64,000 nucleotides of DNA, from the NCBI RefSeq assembly GCF_015689335.1, contig NZ_CP065053.1, forward strand, positions 5,518,001 to 5,582,000. The letters are read 5' to 3'. This DNA is from Massilia antarctica (lineage in GTDB: Bacteria; Pseudomonadota; Gammaproteobacteria; Burkholderiales; Burkholderiaceae_D). The notes below the pieces were generated by a model. The model saw only the letters and a list, made by a program, of their open reading frames with translations. It was not told the DNA's origin and ran no database searches. This document shows, piece after piece, positions 43,492-53,107 of this stretch; within the stretch, counting starts at the first letter, position 1; the number at the start of each line of letters is the position of its first letter. The translations under genes were made by a program, and so were the position numbers.

Positions 43492-45144
43492 TCACGCCAC
43501 CGGCAACTGGTGCGCCTTGAACTGATCCCGCAGTTTGTTCTTTTGGATCTTGCCGGTCGCGCCCATCGGCAGCGCCTCGATGAACACCACATCATCGGGC
43601 ATCCAGAATTTGGCGATCTTGCCTTCAAAAAACGCCAGCAACTCGTCGCGCGTCACCTCCATGCCCGGACGTTTGACCACCAATAACAGCGGACGTTCAT
43701 CCCATTTCGGATGCGCGATGCCGATGCACGCCGCCTGCAGCACCGCCGGATGCGACACGGCAATGTTCTCCAGGTCGATGGTGCCGATCCACTCGCCGCC
43801 GGACTTGATCACATCCTTGCTGCGGTCGGTGATCTGCATGTAGCCGTCCGCATCGATGGTGGCCACGTCGCCGGTCGGGAACCAGCCATCCTGCAGCACG
43901 TCGCCGCCCTCGTTCTTGAAGTAGCTCTTGACGATCCACGGGCCTTTGACCAACAAATGACCGTAATTGCTGCCATCCCACGGCAATTCGGTGCCTGCGT
44001 CGTCGACGATCTTCATGTCGACGCCATAGATCGCGTGGCCCTGCTTCTGCAAAATCTTGCGCTGCGCATCCTTGTCCAAGGCCAGGTGCTTGGTCTGCAA
44101 GCCGCCCGCGGTGCCCAGCGGCGACATTTCGGTCATGCCCCAGGCGTGGATGACCTCGACATTGAATTTGTCGATCAAGGTATCCATCATGGCGGGCGGG
44201 CAGGCCGAACCGCCGATCACCGTGCGCCGGAAGGTGCTGAACTGCAACTGGTTCTGGAGCGCATGGTTGATCAGGCCCAGCCAGACGGTCGGCACGCCGG
44301 CCGAGAACGTGACCTTTTCAGCCTCGAACAGCTCGTACAGCGACTTGCCGTCCAGCGCCGCGCCGGGATATACCATCTTCGCGCCCGACAGCAGCACCGA
44401 ATACGGCAAGCCCCAGGCGTTGACGTGGAACATCGGCACCACCGGCAGCACCGTGTCGGCCGAGGACACATTGAGCGCATTCGGCATCGCGGAACCATAC
44501 GCGTGCAGCACGGTCGAACGGTGCGAATACAGCGCGCCCTTGGGGTTGCCCGTGGTGCCCGAGGTATAGCACAGCGACGCGGCCGAGTTTTCGTCGAACA
44601 ACGGCCACTGGTAATCGTCCGAGCTGCTGGAAATCAAGTCTTCATAGCACAGCAGTTGCGGGATTGTGGTCTCGGCCGGCATGCGCTCGCGTCCGGCCAT
44701 CAGGATGAATGCCTTGACGGTCGTGCAGTGGGCGGCCACGGCTTCGATCAGCGGCAGGAAGGTCTGGTCGAAGAACAGATACTGGTCTTCGGCGTGGTTC
44801 GCGATGTACGCGATCTGTTCCGGGTGCAGGCGCGGGTTGATCGTATGCAGCACGGCGCCCGACCCGGACACCGCGTAATACAGTTCCATGTGGCGGTAGC
44901 CGTTCCAGGCCAGGGTGGCGACCCGGTCGCCGAGCTTGACACCCAGGCCGGTGAGCGCGTTGGCCATCTGGCGCGCGCGCTGGTGGCAGTCGCGGTAGGT
45001 GTAGCGGTGAAGATCGCCCTCGACCCTGCGTGAAACGATTTCGGTGCTGCCGTAGTGCCTTGCCGCGAATTCGATAATGCTGGAGATGAGCAAAGGCTGG
45101 TCCATCATTTGCCCCATCAGTGGGCTCATCGGGTAAGACGTCAT
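43492..45144 (-). CDS. Acyl-CoA ligase (AMP-binding; DmdB/long-chain fatty acid type)
   Basis: A 550-residue adenylate-forming enzyme that activates a carboxylic acid to its CoA thioester. The P-loop YTSGTTGNPKGALYSHR, A5-type HAWGMTEMSPLG, GWFPTGDVATIDADGYM and the C-terminal catalytic Lys in PMGATGKIQKNKLR are all present. It resembles DmdB and related medium/long-chain ligases. ATG 45144 has AGGAG seven bases upstream; earlier in-frame Met lacks this. With the DmdC-like dehydrogenase it could feed the acyl-CoA operon, though the genes are far apart. Confidence 0.94.
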   Translation of the reverse strand: MTSYPMSPLMGQMMDQPLLISSIIEFAARHYGSTEIVSRRVEGDLHRYTYRDCHQRARQMANALTGLGVKLGDRVATLAWNGYRHMELYYAVSGSGAVLHTINPRLHPEQIAYIANHAEDQYLFFDQTFLPLIEAVAAHCTTVKAFILMAGRERMPAETTIPQLLCYEDLISSSSDDYQWPLFDENSAASLCYTSGTTGNPKGALYSHRSTVLHAYGSAMPNALNVSSADTVLPVVPMFHVNAWGLPYSVLLSGAKMVYPGAALDGKSLYELFEAEKVTFSAGVPTVWLGLINHALQNQLQFSTFRRTVIGGSACPPAMMDTLIDKFNVEVIHAWGMTEMSPLGTAGGLQTKHLALDKDAQRKILQKQGHAIYGVDMKIVDDAGTELPWDGSNYGHLLVKGPWIVKSYFKNEGGDVLQDGWFPTGDVATIDADGYMQITDRSKDVIKSGGEWIGTIDLENIAVSHPAVLQAACIGIAHPKWDERPLLLVVKRPGMEVTRDELLAFFEGKIAKFWMPDDVVFIEALPMGATGKIQKNKLRDQFKAHQLPVA

Positions 45145-45403
45145 TAATACTCCTGTCATTCCATTGCGGCTGCGCTGCGGCAACCGTTGACTTAGTTTCG
45201 TACGACCGTGCTAAAACAGTCAATCATTTTCGATGGTGCAGCGCATCCAGACCGGTTGGTCCAGATGGCATGGACGTTAGCGTGACGTTTTCAGAGCCCC
45301 CCCCCATTTCAGCGCTTTCGCTATGCTTGGTGGAAGCCATGGTGGAGTTTCCGCCACCTGGTGCTCCAACGTCGCGATAGCGGTCCGTGTTCGGGCGCGA
45401 TAA

Positions 45404-46363
45404 CTAGACGTCGCGCTGCTGCCGCTGAAGCGCTTCAAGCGCCAAGGACGCCATGCGGCGTATACCCTCGTACGATTTGGCCGCCGCAATGAACCGGCCA
45501 TTGTGGCAGAAGCCGGCATCTTCAACCCCGGTCACCGCGGCCAGCTGCGCGTCACGCAAGCCGGCCCATGCCTCCGGCAAATCCGCGCGCGCCTTGAAGC
45601 TGTCGGGGCTGACCGGAATTGCGTGGATCATGTAGCGCTGCTCGGCAATATTGTGACTGATGACGAACAGCAGTTCCGGCATTTCCTTGCGCACCACTTG
45701 CCCCCATGGCACCGCCCCATTTTGCAGGAACAGTACCCTGCCCTCCTCCAGCACTTCCGCCTGCCTCACCTGCTCCACCGCGAGCAAAACGCCCACGCGG
45801 TATTTCACGGCATTGGTCATGATGTCGGTGAGCAGGTCCATGGCGCGGCTAAATTGACTGAGCCTGTAGGCATCATCGGCGTCGCCGTAGCCCAGCCTTT
45901 GTTCGTCGAGCCAGTTCGGATTAAACCCGGACACCACCGCCGACAGGCCATAGCCGCCCGGCGCATTCTTGGCCGCACCCACGTCGGACAGGTCCAGGTA
46001 CTGCACGACATCGGCGTCGATTGAATATGCCATCTCGGCCGCCTGGTCATCCGACAAGCGATGGCCCGTATGCGCCGCCGCCAGCGTGCTCACGCAGCGT
46101 GCCCCGTATTCCTTCCACACCAGTCCCGCACTTGCGTAGGGCACGCCCGTCTGGCGCGCGCCGACGAAACCCTTTTGGTGATGGTCGAAGCGCCCCGTGG
46201 CGGCGTCCCAAATACCGCCGACATCGACGGCAAAGTCAGCTGCCTCGACCCGTGCCGCATCGCGCGTGCGTAGCACCTCCGCCTGCGGAAACAATATCTT
46301 CAGCACTGCAACAGCCCATGCGTCGTCGGCGTGAAACTTGCCGCTGTGAGTCACTATCACCAT
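45404..46363 (-). CDS. MYG1 family protein
   Basis: A 319-residue DHH-like metal-dependent hydrolase family protein. The N-terminal VTHSGKFHADDAWAVAVLK and DVGGIWDAATGRFDHHQKGF are the family's metal-binding motifs, with QTGVPYASAGLVWKEYG next. Eukaryotic MYG1 is a 3'-5' RNA exonuclease; bacterial members are little studied. Start at ATG 46363; the upstream open part is not conserved-looking. Confidence 0.93.
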   Translation of the reverse strand: MVIVTHSGKFHADDAWAVAVLKILFPQAEVLRTRDAARVEAADFAVDVGGIWDAATGRFDHHQKGFVGARQTGVPYASAGLVWKEYGARCVSTLAAAHTGHRLSDDQAAEMAYSIDADVVQYLDLSDVGAAKNAPGGYGLSAVVSGFNPNWLDEQRLGYGDADDAYRLSQFSRAMDLLTDIMTNAVKYRVGVLLAVEQVRQAEVLEEGRVLFLQNGAVPWGQVVRKEMPELLFVISHNIAEQRYMIHAIPVSPDSFKARADLPEAWAGLRDAQLAAVTGVEDAGFCHNGRFIAAAKSYEGIRRMASLALEALQRQQRDV

Positions 46364-46731
46364 AAAAAATCCAATCTCTTGTTCGCGGTGCGTTATTGCT
46401 CCCTGGCGGAATGATACCGGGTTCCGCTCATCGCATCGCCGAACCGCCCTCCACGTCAAACGCAAGCCGACCTCGCTTCGCGCAACGCAGTTCGCATGTT
46501 TGGGCCGCAAACTATTTGAAAGCTCGGATTCATCAACCAATTCCACCTATGAAATAACCGCGGGTGAACCAAACGCTTGCATCCGATTCGCTACTGCCTG
46601 TGCACCTGCAGGAAACGTTCTGAGCGGAACGGCGTATCGACGTTCGTAACGACATACCAGCTTGTTTCCAACGTTAAGCGGCCATTGCCGTCGGCCGCAT
46701 TCGATACCAACAGAAAAATGGGAGCACTGAG
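46364..46731. other. Intergenic region without recognised gene
   Basis: About 370 bp between the MYG1 gene and the remnant at 46732. I see no gene, terminator or repeat that I can support. Confidence 0.6.
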
Positions 46732-47136
46732 ATGGATACTCAATTTATTCGCAATGCAAGGCAGACGATGACGGGCGCCGTGGCCGGAGTGCTGCTGTGT
46801 TCAACGTTGGCGCTGGCGCCGGCCCACGCAGGCGTGCTTAACGGTATGTTGGTACTCGACGGCAATACAGCCGATCCATCGGGCGCCGCCCCGCCCGACG
46901 ACTGGGAGAGCTTCCCGGCAAACCAGGCCAACACGGTGCGCGCAACCGGCATCGTGGCCGACGCCGTCCCGGCGGTGTTCAGGAACGATTCCAAAGACAC
47001 GCTCGACATCAGCACATGGCGCTACGACCTGGGTTCATCGCCGCCAAAAACCGACATCAAAAACGGCTACGCGGCAGCCTATACCGACGCCGGTGACCTG
47101 GTCATTAACTTTGGCGCCGAAGCGGCCGCTGGGTAG
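46732..47136 (+). pseudogene. N-terminal remnant of a secreted protein
   Basis: Encodes a signal peptide ([22 protein letters not shown]) and about 100 further residues containing [20 protein letters not shown] and [12 protein letters not shown]. The end of that pattern normally leads into a longer protein (in secreted proteins I recall, GDLVI-FGADR is followed by a long structural part), but here the frame meets a stop soon after at GAEAAAG. The following bases continue a different gene fragment in another frame, so this looks like a deletion fusion. A short secreted product could still be made. Confidence 0.6.
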
Positions 47137-47429
47137 GTTCGATGGATCTCGGCGGCGGAAGACCGGCGCAGTTTCGTTTCGACCTGAAAAGCGCCAACGG
47201 GCTGCTCACCGGCACGGCCAGCGTACCGGTCGGCGAGGCCAGCTTCGTCAACGGCCGCATCCGCGACCAGCACCTGTCATTCGATACCCAGCACCGGCTG
47301 CCGTCAACGGGCCGGGTCGTACTCACCCGCTTTTCGGGCGAAGTGCATGGGGATACGATTACATTGGACATCAACAGCGAGGGCGCAATGTCCCGCTTGC
47401 TGGTCCGGCGCGCCATGCCCTCACCATAA
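47124..47429 (+). pseudogene. C-terminal remnant of an unrelated gene
   Basis: In the frame giving [19 protein letters not shown], upstream of the ATG at 47142, the sequence reads as the end of a longer beta-rich protein: [27 protein letters not shown] and [13 protein letters not shown]. This GxWxGxMDLGGG...FDLK...LTGTxxxxxG...G.I..G..LSF pattern is typical of C-terminal domains appended to enzymes. The preceding domain is missing and is replaced by the signal-peptide remnant, so neither half is complete. Confidence 0.55.
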
Positions 47430-47495
47430 AGAAGGCCCCCCCTTGGCACACGCCGGTCGCCCTTGCCGGCCATCACCGTGTTGTCGTCGCTGACT

Positions 47496-47536
47496 CCCAC
47501 CCGTCGTTTCTGCCAGTCGCAGGAACGACGGGTGGG
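47496..47536. repeat. Inverted repeat of the REP-like family
   Basis: CCCACCCGTCGTT (47496-47508) and AACGACGGGTGGG (47524-47536) form a perfect 13-bp stem with a 15-nt loop between the remnants and selO. It shares the CCGTCGTT/AACGACGG core with 37987 and 57412. Confidence 0.8.
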
Positions 47537-47581
47537 TACGGGGACGACGACGACGCTACGCGCGTGAGCCCGGCCAAAAAC

Positions 47582-49105
47582 ATGGCCGGTACGGTAGAAT
47601 CCCGCTATTGTTTTTCACCTGCTACCGCGACTGGATCCGCTATTAACGTCGATGACTTGCCACTAGACAATTCCTTTGCCGAATTGCCTCCCGCGTTTTA
47701 CACCCGGCTCATGCCGACGCCGCTGCCAGCGCCTTATTTTGTGGCCGCCAGCACGCGCGCGGCCGCCCTCGCCGGGCTCGACCCGGCCGTGCTGGCGCAG
47801 GATGACTTCGTTGCCACCTTTACCGGCAACCACGTGCCGCCGCGCGCCAAGCCGCTCGCCGCCGTCTATTCCGGGCACCAGTTCGGCGTCTGGGCCGGCC
47901 AGCTCGGCGACGGCCGCGCCATCCTGCTCGGCCAACTGGCCGGCCCCGATGGCCCGATGGAGCTGCAACTCAAGGGCGCCGGCAAAACCCTTTACTCGCG
48001 CATGGGCGACGGACGCGCCGTGCTGCGCTCGTCGATCCGCGAATTCCTGTGCTCGGAAGCCATGGCAGCGCTCGGCATTCCGACCACGCGCGCCCTCGTC
48101 GTCACCGGTTCCGACCAGGGCATCCTGCGCGAAACGGTCGAAAGCGCGGCCGTCGTCACGCGCATGGCCCCCAGCTTCGTGCGCTTCGGCTCGTTCGAGC
48201 ACTGGTCCTCGCGCGACAAACCGGAAGAACTGCGCATCCTGGCCGACTACGTCATCGCCACTTTTTACCCGGAGCTGGGCGACGCGCAGAATCCTTACCA
48301 AGCCCTGCTGCGGGAAGTCACGCGCCGCAGCGCGCAGATGATCGCGCACTGGCAAGCGGTTGGCTTCATGCACGGCGTCATGAACACCGACAATATGTCG
48401 ATCCTCGGCCTGACGCTCGACTACGGTCCCTTCGGTTTCATGGAAGCCTTCGATGCCCAGCACATCTGCAATCACACCGACCAGCAGGGGCGCTATTCCT
48501 ACGCCAACCAGCCCGAGGTGGGCCACTGGAACTGCTACGCCCTGGCCCAGGCCCTGCTGCCGCTGATCGGCGGTGTCGAGGAAGCGCAGGATGCGCTGGC
48601 GGTCTACCAGCCGGCCTTCGCCAACAAGATCGACGAGTTGCTGCGCGCCAAGCTGGGTTTGACCATGGCGCAGGACGACGATGCGCAGTTGTTCGATGCC
48701 ATGTTTACCTTGATGAACGACAGCCACGTCGACTTTACCCAGTTCTTCCGCAAGCTGGGCACCTTGCAGCTCGACGATGCGGCGCAGGACAGCGCCCTGC
48801 GCGACCTGTTTTATGTGCGCGAGGCCTTCGACGCCTGGGCGGCCCGCTACCGCACCCGGCTGCGGGCCGAAGCGAGCGTCGATGCGCCGCGCAAGCTTGC
48901 AATGGACCGTGTCAACCCAAAGTATGTATTGCGCAATTACCTGGCCCAGGTCGCCATCGACAAAGCGCAAAACAACGATTTCTCCGAAGTGGCGCGGCTG
49001 CTGGCCGTGCTGGAGCATCCATTCGACGATCAACCCCACAACGAGCACTACGCGGCCTTGCCGCCCGACTGGGCGAGCCACCTCGAAGTCAGCTGTTCCT
49101 CCTGA
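47582..49105 (+). CDS. selO: Protein adenylyltransferase SelO (YdiU)
   Basis: A 507-residue pseudokinase that transfers AMP to protein Ser/Thr/Tyr. The family N-terminus [20 protein letters not shown], then [40 protein letters not shown] and [23 protein letters not shown] are all present; the Asn/Asp metal ligands of the inverted active site are intact. Start at ATG 47582 gives a slightly long N-terminus; no closer start codon is seen. Followed at once by msrB, a common neighbour in this group, fitting its role in redox stress. Confidence 0.96.
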   Translation: MAGTVESRYCFSPATATGSAINVDDLPLDNSFAELPPAFYTRLMPTPLPAPYFVAASTRAAALAGLDPAVLAQDDFVATFTGNHVPPRAKPLAAVYSGHQFGVWAGQLGDGRAILLGQLAGPDGPMELQLKGAGKTLYSRMGDGRAVLRSSIREFLCSEAMAALGIPTTRALVVTGSDQGILRETVESAAVVTRMAPSFVRFGSFEHWSSRDKPEELRILADYVIATFYPELGDAQNPYQALLREVTRRSAQMIAHWQAVGFMHGVMNTDNMSILGLTLDYGPFGFMEAFDAQHICNHTDQQGRYSYANQPEVGHWNCYALAQALLPLIGGVEEAQDALAVYQPAFANKIDELLRAKLGLTMAQDDDAQLFDAMFTLMNDSHVDFTQFFRKLGTLQLDDAAQDSALRDLFYVREAFDAWAARYRTRLRAEASVDAPRKLAMDRVNPKYVLRNYLAQVAIDKAQNNDFSEVARLLAVLEHPFDDQPHNEHYAALPPDWASHLEVSCSS

Positions 49106-49116
49106 AAGATACCGCC

Positions 49117-49512
49117 ATGTCCGATAAAGTCACGAAAACCGACGCCGAATGGCGCGCCATGCTCGACCCGATGGAATACGAGGTCACGCGCCACGCGGCA
49201 ACCGAACGCGCCTTCACCGGCAAGTTCTGGGACCACCATGAGCACGGTATCTACACCTGCGTGTGTTGCAACACGCCCTTGTTCGAATCGGATGCCAAAT
49301 TCGATTCCGGCTGCGGCTGGCCGAGCTATTTCAAGGCGCTCGACCCGGCCAATGTGATCGAAAAAACCGACCGCGCACATGGTATGCTGCGCACCGAGAT
49401 CATTTGCGCGGTCTGCGACGCGCATCTCGGCCACGTGTTTCCGGACGGCCCGCCGCCGACCGGATTGCGCTATTGCATTAATTCCGCATCCTTGCGTTTC
49501 GACCCAACCTGA
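49117..49512 (+). CDS. msrB: Peptide-methionine (R)-S-oxide reductase MsrB
   Basis: A 131-residue reductase of Met-R-sulfoxide in proteins. Zinc ligands are in CVCC and CAVC, the conserved [14 protein letters not shown] precedes, and the catalytic Cys is in RYCINSASL near the C-terminus. It starts 12 bp after the selO stop and is probably cotranscribed. Confidence 0.97.
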   Translation: MSDKVTKTDAEWRAMLDPMEYEVTRHAATERAFTGKFWDHHEHGIYTCVCCNTPLFESDAKFDSGCGWPSYFKALDPANVIEKTDRAHGMLRTEIICAVCDAHLGHVFPDGPPPTGLRYCINSASLRFDPT

Positions 49513-49527
49513 TCTACGAATACCAAT

Positions 49528-50163
49528 ATGAAATTTCTGTTCGACTTTTTCCCCATCCTGCTGTTCTTCGGCGTCTTTAAAGTCGCCGAGATGTATGAAC
49601 AGGCATCGTTCGCCATCGCCACCAAATTTTTGGGCGGACTCGTTGCCGGTGGGAGCATCAAGCCGGACCAGGCGCCGATCATGATCGCCACGGTGGTCGC
49701 GATCGTCGCCACCACCTTGCAACTGGTCTACCTCAAGCTGCGCGGCCGCAAGATCGACGCCATGCTGTGGGTATCCTTTCTCATCATCACGATTTTCGGC
49801 AGCATGACCATTTACTTTCACGACGATGTTTTCATCAAGTGGAAACCGACCATCATCTACTGGGTGTTCGCGGTCGTGATGTGCGTGGCCCAGTTCGCCT
49901 TCGGCAAGAACCTCATGCGCCAGGCGATGGAAACGCAGATCAAGCTGCCCGAGCCGGTATGGAAAAACGTCGGCCTGTCATGGATGGTGTTCTTCTTCGT
50001 GCTCGGCGTGGTCAACCTGGTCGCCGCGTTTGTCATTTTCAAGGACAACACCAGCGCCTGGGTCAGCTTCAAGCTGTTCGGCATCAATGGCTTGCTGTTC
50101 GTGTTCATCATCGTGCAGACATTGATGCTGTCGAAGTACATCGAAGCGGAGGAACAGGCATGA
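49528..50163 (+). CDS. yciB: Septation protein A / inner membrane protein YciB
   Basis: A 211-residue inner membrane protein with five hydrophobic segments: starts MKFLFDFFPILLFFGVFK, with TLQLVYLKLRGRKID, SMTIYFHDDVFIKWKPTIIY and FFVLGVVNLVAAF. It takes part in envelope and septum integrity in enterobacteria. The length is longer than E. coli's 179 because of an inserted segment near 35-60. It is 15 bp after msrB and overlaps bolA by 4 bp. Confidence 0.95.
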   Translation: MKFLFDFFPILLFFGVFKVAEMYEQASFAIATKFLGGLVAGGSIKPDQAPIMIATVVAIVATTLQLVYLKLRGRKIDAMLWVSFLIITIFGSMTIYFHDDVFIKWKPTIIYWVFAVVMCVAQFAFGKNLMRQAMETQIKLPEPVWKNVGLSWMVFFFVLGVVNLVAAFVIFKDNTSAWVSFKLFGINGLLFVFIIVQTLMLSKYIEAEEQA

Positions 50164-50435
50164 ACCAGGCAAGCCGCGCAGAGCGCATCCGCACCTTCCT
50201 CACCGCCGCGCTCGATCCGACGCTGCTCGAACTGACCGACGAATCGGCCCTGCATGCAGGCCACGCCGGGGCCGCTTCCGGAGGCAGCCACTTCCGCCTC
50301 AAGATCGTCTCGGCGCGTTTCGAGGGGCTCAGGCTCGTCATGCGACATCGACTCGTGTATGATTCCGTGCACGATATGATGCACAATGAAATCCACGCCC
50401 TTGCCATCACCGCCCTGGCCCCGTCCGAGCTGTGA
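50160..50435 (+). CDS. bolA: BolA family protein
   Basis: A 91-residue BolA protein with RAERIRTFLTAAL, the class II fold GGSHFRLKIVSARFEG and the conserved RHRLVYDSVHDMMHNEIHALAI with His ligands for a [2Fe-2S] cluster shared with glutaredoxin. It is coupled to yciB by a 4-bp overlap and lies just before a ppiC gene, an arrangement common in Burkholderiales. Confidence 0.96.
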   Translation: MNQASRAERIRTFLTAALDPTLLELTDESALHAGHAGAASGGSHFRLKIVSARFEGLRLVMRHRLVYDSVHDMMHNEIHALAITALAPSEL

Positions 50436-50540
50436 GCATGGCGGTTTCAGAGCGCTTTAAGAAATCTGTCCGACAATTGAACGTAAAGTAAAAAAATTAA
50501 TCTAACCTTTGTCCGTAACTTTTCCAAACAGGATTGAATA

Positions 50541-51320
50541 ATGACCTTTAAGCCAGCCCGCTTGCTGTTAGCACTGATTGCCGTTGCCGCCATGCCTGCC
50601 TTCGCGCAGAATGCCGCTGTTGTCAACGGCAAGCCCATTCCATTGGCCCGTGTCGATGCAGTCGTCAAGCAAGTTGTTGCCCAAGGCCAGCAGCCTGATT
50701 CCCCGGAATTGCGCGAAATGGTCAAGAAAGACCTGATCGCCCGCGAAGTCATGATGCAGGAAGCCCTGAAAAAAGGTTTCGAGAAAGATGCCACCGTCAA
50801 GCAGCAGCTCGACAGCGCACGCCAGACCATCGTCATCAACGCGCTGGTGCGTGACTATGTCGCCAAGAACGCCGTCAGCGATGCCGACATCAAGGCCGAA
50901 TACGAGCGCTACAAGGCGCAGGCCGGCGACAAGGAATACCATGTGCGCCACATCCTGACCGAGAACGAAGCCGACGCCAAGGCCATCATCGCCAAGCTCA
51001 AGGGCGGCGCCAAGTTTGAAGACCTGGCCAAGACCTCCAAGGATACCGGCACCGCCAACAGCGGCGGCGACCTCGAATGGGCACTGCCATCGTCGTTCCC
51101 GAAACCGTTCAGCGACGCTTTCGTCAGCCTGCAAAAAGGCCAGGTCGGCGAGAATCCGGTGCAAACGCCGGCCGGTTTCCACGTCATCAAGCTCGACGAC
51201 ACGCGTGCAGCCAAGCTGCCGACGTTCGACGAAGTGAAGCCACAAATTGCCGATTCGCTGCAGCAAAAGAAACTGCAAGCCTATCAGGAAGAAATGATCA
51301 AGAAAGCGGCGATCAAGTAA
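50541..51320 (+). CDS. Periplasmic peptidyl-prolyl cis-trans isomerase (parvulin/PpiC)
   Basis: A 259-residue secreted foldase. Signal peptide MTFKPARLLLALIAVAAMPAFA, a SurA-like N-terminal helical part, and a parvulin domain (about 135-230) with YHVRHILTENEADAKAII, GGDLEWALPSSFPKPFSDAF and TPAGFHVIKLDD. Assists outer-membrane protein folding. A second, very similar gene follows 101 bp downstream. Confidence 0.95.
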   Translation: MTFKPARLLLALIAVAAMPAFAQNAAVVNGKPIPLARVDAVVKQVVAQGQQPDSPELREMVKKDLIAREVMMQEALKKGFEKDATVKQQLDSARQTIVINALVRDYVAKNAVSDADIKAEYERYKAQAGDKEYHVRHILTENEADAKAIIAKLKGGAKFEDLAKTSKDTGTANSGGDLEWALPSSFPKPFSDAFVSLQKGQVGENPVQTPAGFHVIKLDDTRAAKLPTFDEVKPQIADSLQQKKLQAYQEEMIKKAAIK

Positions 51321-51330
51321 GGTCGCATGG

Positions 51331-51352
51331 CCGGCGCACGCTTGCGCCGGCG
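51331..51352 (+). other. Hairpin between the two isomerase genes
   Basis: GCCGGCGCA / TGCGCCGGC form a perfect 9-bp stem with a 4-nt loop, 11 nt after the first stop. There is no T-run, so it may attenuate or protect the message rather than terminate. Confidence 0.6.
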
Positions 51353-51421
51353 CTCGCTGGACCGATTGGCGGTATGATCCCGTCCAGCCGCATACTTTTG
51401 TAATCTATAGGATCTAAAATA

Positions 51422-52225
51422 ATGATGTTCAAGCCTGCCCGCCTGTTGTTAGCCATCCTTGCGCTGGCCGCCGCACCTGCGTTCGCGCAGAAAAATAGTG
51501 CTCCGAGTAGTGCTCCCGTTGCAACCGTCAACGGTAAAGCCATTCCTGCCGCCAGGGTAGATCAGATCGTCAAGCAAGTCGTTGCACAAGGCAAGCAAAC
51601 CGATTCGCCGCAACTGCGCGAAGCGATCAAGAAAGACCTGATCGGCCGTGAAGTCATGATCCAGGAAGCCGACAAGCAAGGCTTCGGCATGCGCCCTGAA
51701 GTCAAGTCCGCACTGGAAAACGCGCGCCAGAGCATCATCATCAACGCCATGCTGGCCGACTACGTCAAGAAGAACCCGGTCAAGGATGCCGAAATCAAGG
51801 CCGAGTACGAGCGCTACAAATCGACGGTCGGCGACAAGGAATACCACGCCAAGCACATCCTGGTGCCAACCGAAGAAGAAGCCAAGGCCCTCATCGCCAA
51901 GTTGAAAGCGGGCGGCAAGTTCGAAGAGCTGGCCAAGGCATCGTCGAAAGATGGCTCGGCGGCCAATGGCGGCGACCTGGACTGGGCGAGTCCGAACAAC
52001 TATGTGCCCGAGTTCTCGAAGGCCATGGTCGCCCTGCAAAAAGGCGCGATCACCGACACGCCGGTCAAGACCCAGTACGGCTACCACATCATCAAGCTGG
52101 AAGATTCCCGTGCGACCAAGATTCTGCCGCTGGAAGAAATAAAGCAGCAAGTCGCCGAATCGCTGCAACAGCGCAAGCTCCAGCAGTTCCGTGAAGACCT
52201 GATGAAAAAAGCGACGATCAAGTAA
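51422..52225 (+). CDS. Periplasmic peptidyl-prolyl cis-trans isomerase (parvulin/PpiC), second copy
   Basis: A 267-residue paralogue of the preceding protein. Signal peptide MMFKPARLLLAILALAAAPA, then an 8-residue Ser-rich insert (KNSAPSSAPVA) absent from the first copy, and parvulin motifs YHAKHILVPTEEEAKALI, GGDLDWASPNNYVPEFSKA and TQYGYHIIKLED. The two are a tandem duplication. Ends at an intrinsic terminator. Confidence 0.95.
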   Translation: MMFKPARLLLAILALAAAPAFAQKNSAPSSAPVATVNGKAIPAARVDQIVKQVVAQGKQTDSPQLREAIKKDLIGREVMIQEADKQGFGMRPEVKSALENARQSIIINAMLADYVKKNPVKDAEIKAEYERYKSTVGDKEYHAKHILVPTEEEAKALIAKLKAGGKFEELAKASSKDGSAANGGDLDWASPNNYVPEFSKAMVALQKGAITDTPVKTQYGYHIIKLEDSRATKILPLEEIKQQVAESLQQRKLQQFREDLMKKATIK

Positions 52226-52243
52226 GCCTGGTCAGTCCGTCTG

Positions 52244-52273
52244 AAAAAGCGCATCGTCCGGTGCGCTTTTTTT
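52244..52273 (+). terminator. Intrinsic terminator after the isomerase pair
   Basis: AAAAAGCGCA / TGCGCTTTTTTT form a GC stem flanked by A- and T-runs, 19 nt after the stop of the second isomerase. Confidence 0.92.
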
Positions 52274-52386
52274 ACGCCTGCCGACAGCGCCGGACGATGC
52301 GTGCAGTCATTGCCGCAGTAGCGCCCTGCCACGCCCCGCCCCGCCCTTCACGATAGATAGGCAAGCGCGTCGCCGAGAACTGGTAT

Positions 52387-52995
52387 ATGATGACCGTCAT
52401 GCAAACACCAAAACCACCACGCCGCGCTTCCGGCCGCAAGGAAGCGACCCATGAACGCATCGTCGAGGTTGCCTCGCGGGCGATCCGGCGCAGCGGTTAT
52501 GCTGGCACCGGCGTGGCCGACATCATGAAGGAGGCCGGCCTGACGCATGGCGGCTTCTATGCCCACTTCGACTCGCGCGACGCGCTGCTGGCCGAAGCGG
52601 CGGACCGTGCCGGCGCGGACGCGGTGGCACTGTCGGCCCGCATCGCCGCCGCCGCGCCCCCTGGCCAGGGCATACGGGCGCTGGTCGAGGCCTACCTGTC
52701 GCCGCAACACCTTGAGGCCATCGAGCAAGGTTGCCCGGTCGCCGCCCTGTGCTCGGAAATGCCGCGCCAGGCCCCGGAGGTGCGCCACGCCGCCACCCGG
52801 CATATCAAGGAAATGGTCGATCTCATCGCGCGCCAGTCGCCCGCATGGGGTCAGCCCGGCGCGCACGAGCAAGCCCTCATGGCGCTGGCCACCATGATCG
52901 GCAGCCTGACCCTGGCGCGCGCGGTCGATGATCCCTTGCTGGCCGCGAGCTTCCTGCAGATCGGCAAACAGACACTGACACTCGCCGGCGAGTGA
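52387..52995 (+). CDS. TetR family transcriptional regulator
   Basis: A 202-residue repressor. The HTH is GVADIMKEAGLTHGGFYAHFDSR, with the usual Tyr-Ala-His-Phe of the AcrR/NemR-like subgroup, and a ligand domain with CPVAALCSEMPRQAP follows. Cys in VAALCSEM may sense electrophiles as in NemR-like proteins (inference). It starts at ATG 52387 or 52399. A perfect 24-bp palindrome lies just after its stop, upstream of the SDR gene. Confidence 0.93.
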   Translation: MMTVMQTPKPPRRASGRKEATHERIVEVASRAIRRSGYAGTGVADIMKEAGLTHGGFYAHFDSRDALLAEAADRAGADAVALSARIAAAAPPGQGIRALVEAYLSPQHLEAIEQGCPVAALCSEMPRQAPEVRHAATRHIKEMVDLIARQSPAWGQPGAHEQALMALATMIGSLTLARAVDDPLLAASFLQIGKQTLTLAGE

Positions 52996-53027
52996 ATATG
53001 CCATATTCTCGCGCTTTTTTTGTCCTT

Positions 53028-53051
53028 AAAATATGATGATCATCATATTTT
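53028..53051. promoter_or_regulatory. 24-bp perfect palindrome (probable TetR operator)
   Basis: Each 12-bp half reads AAAATATGATGA and its complement, meeting with no spacer (AATGATGA-TCATCATT-like symmetry around 53039/53040). It lies 57 bp upstream of the SDR ATG and 32 bp after the TetR stop, where a repressor controlling the SDR and reductase genes would bind. Confidence 0.75.
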
Positions 53052-53107
53052 GACCGAATGCAGCACCCTACAAACTGACACATTGCCATGAAGATCGGAA
53101 TAACAGT

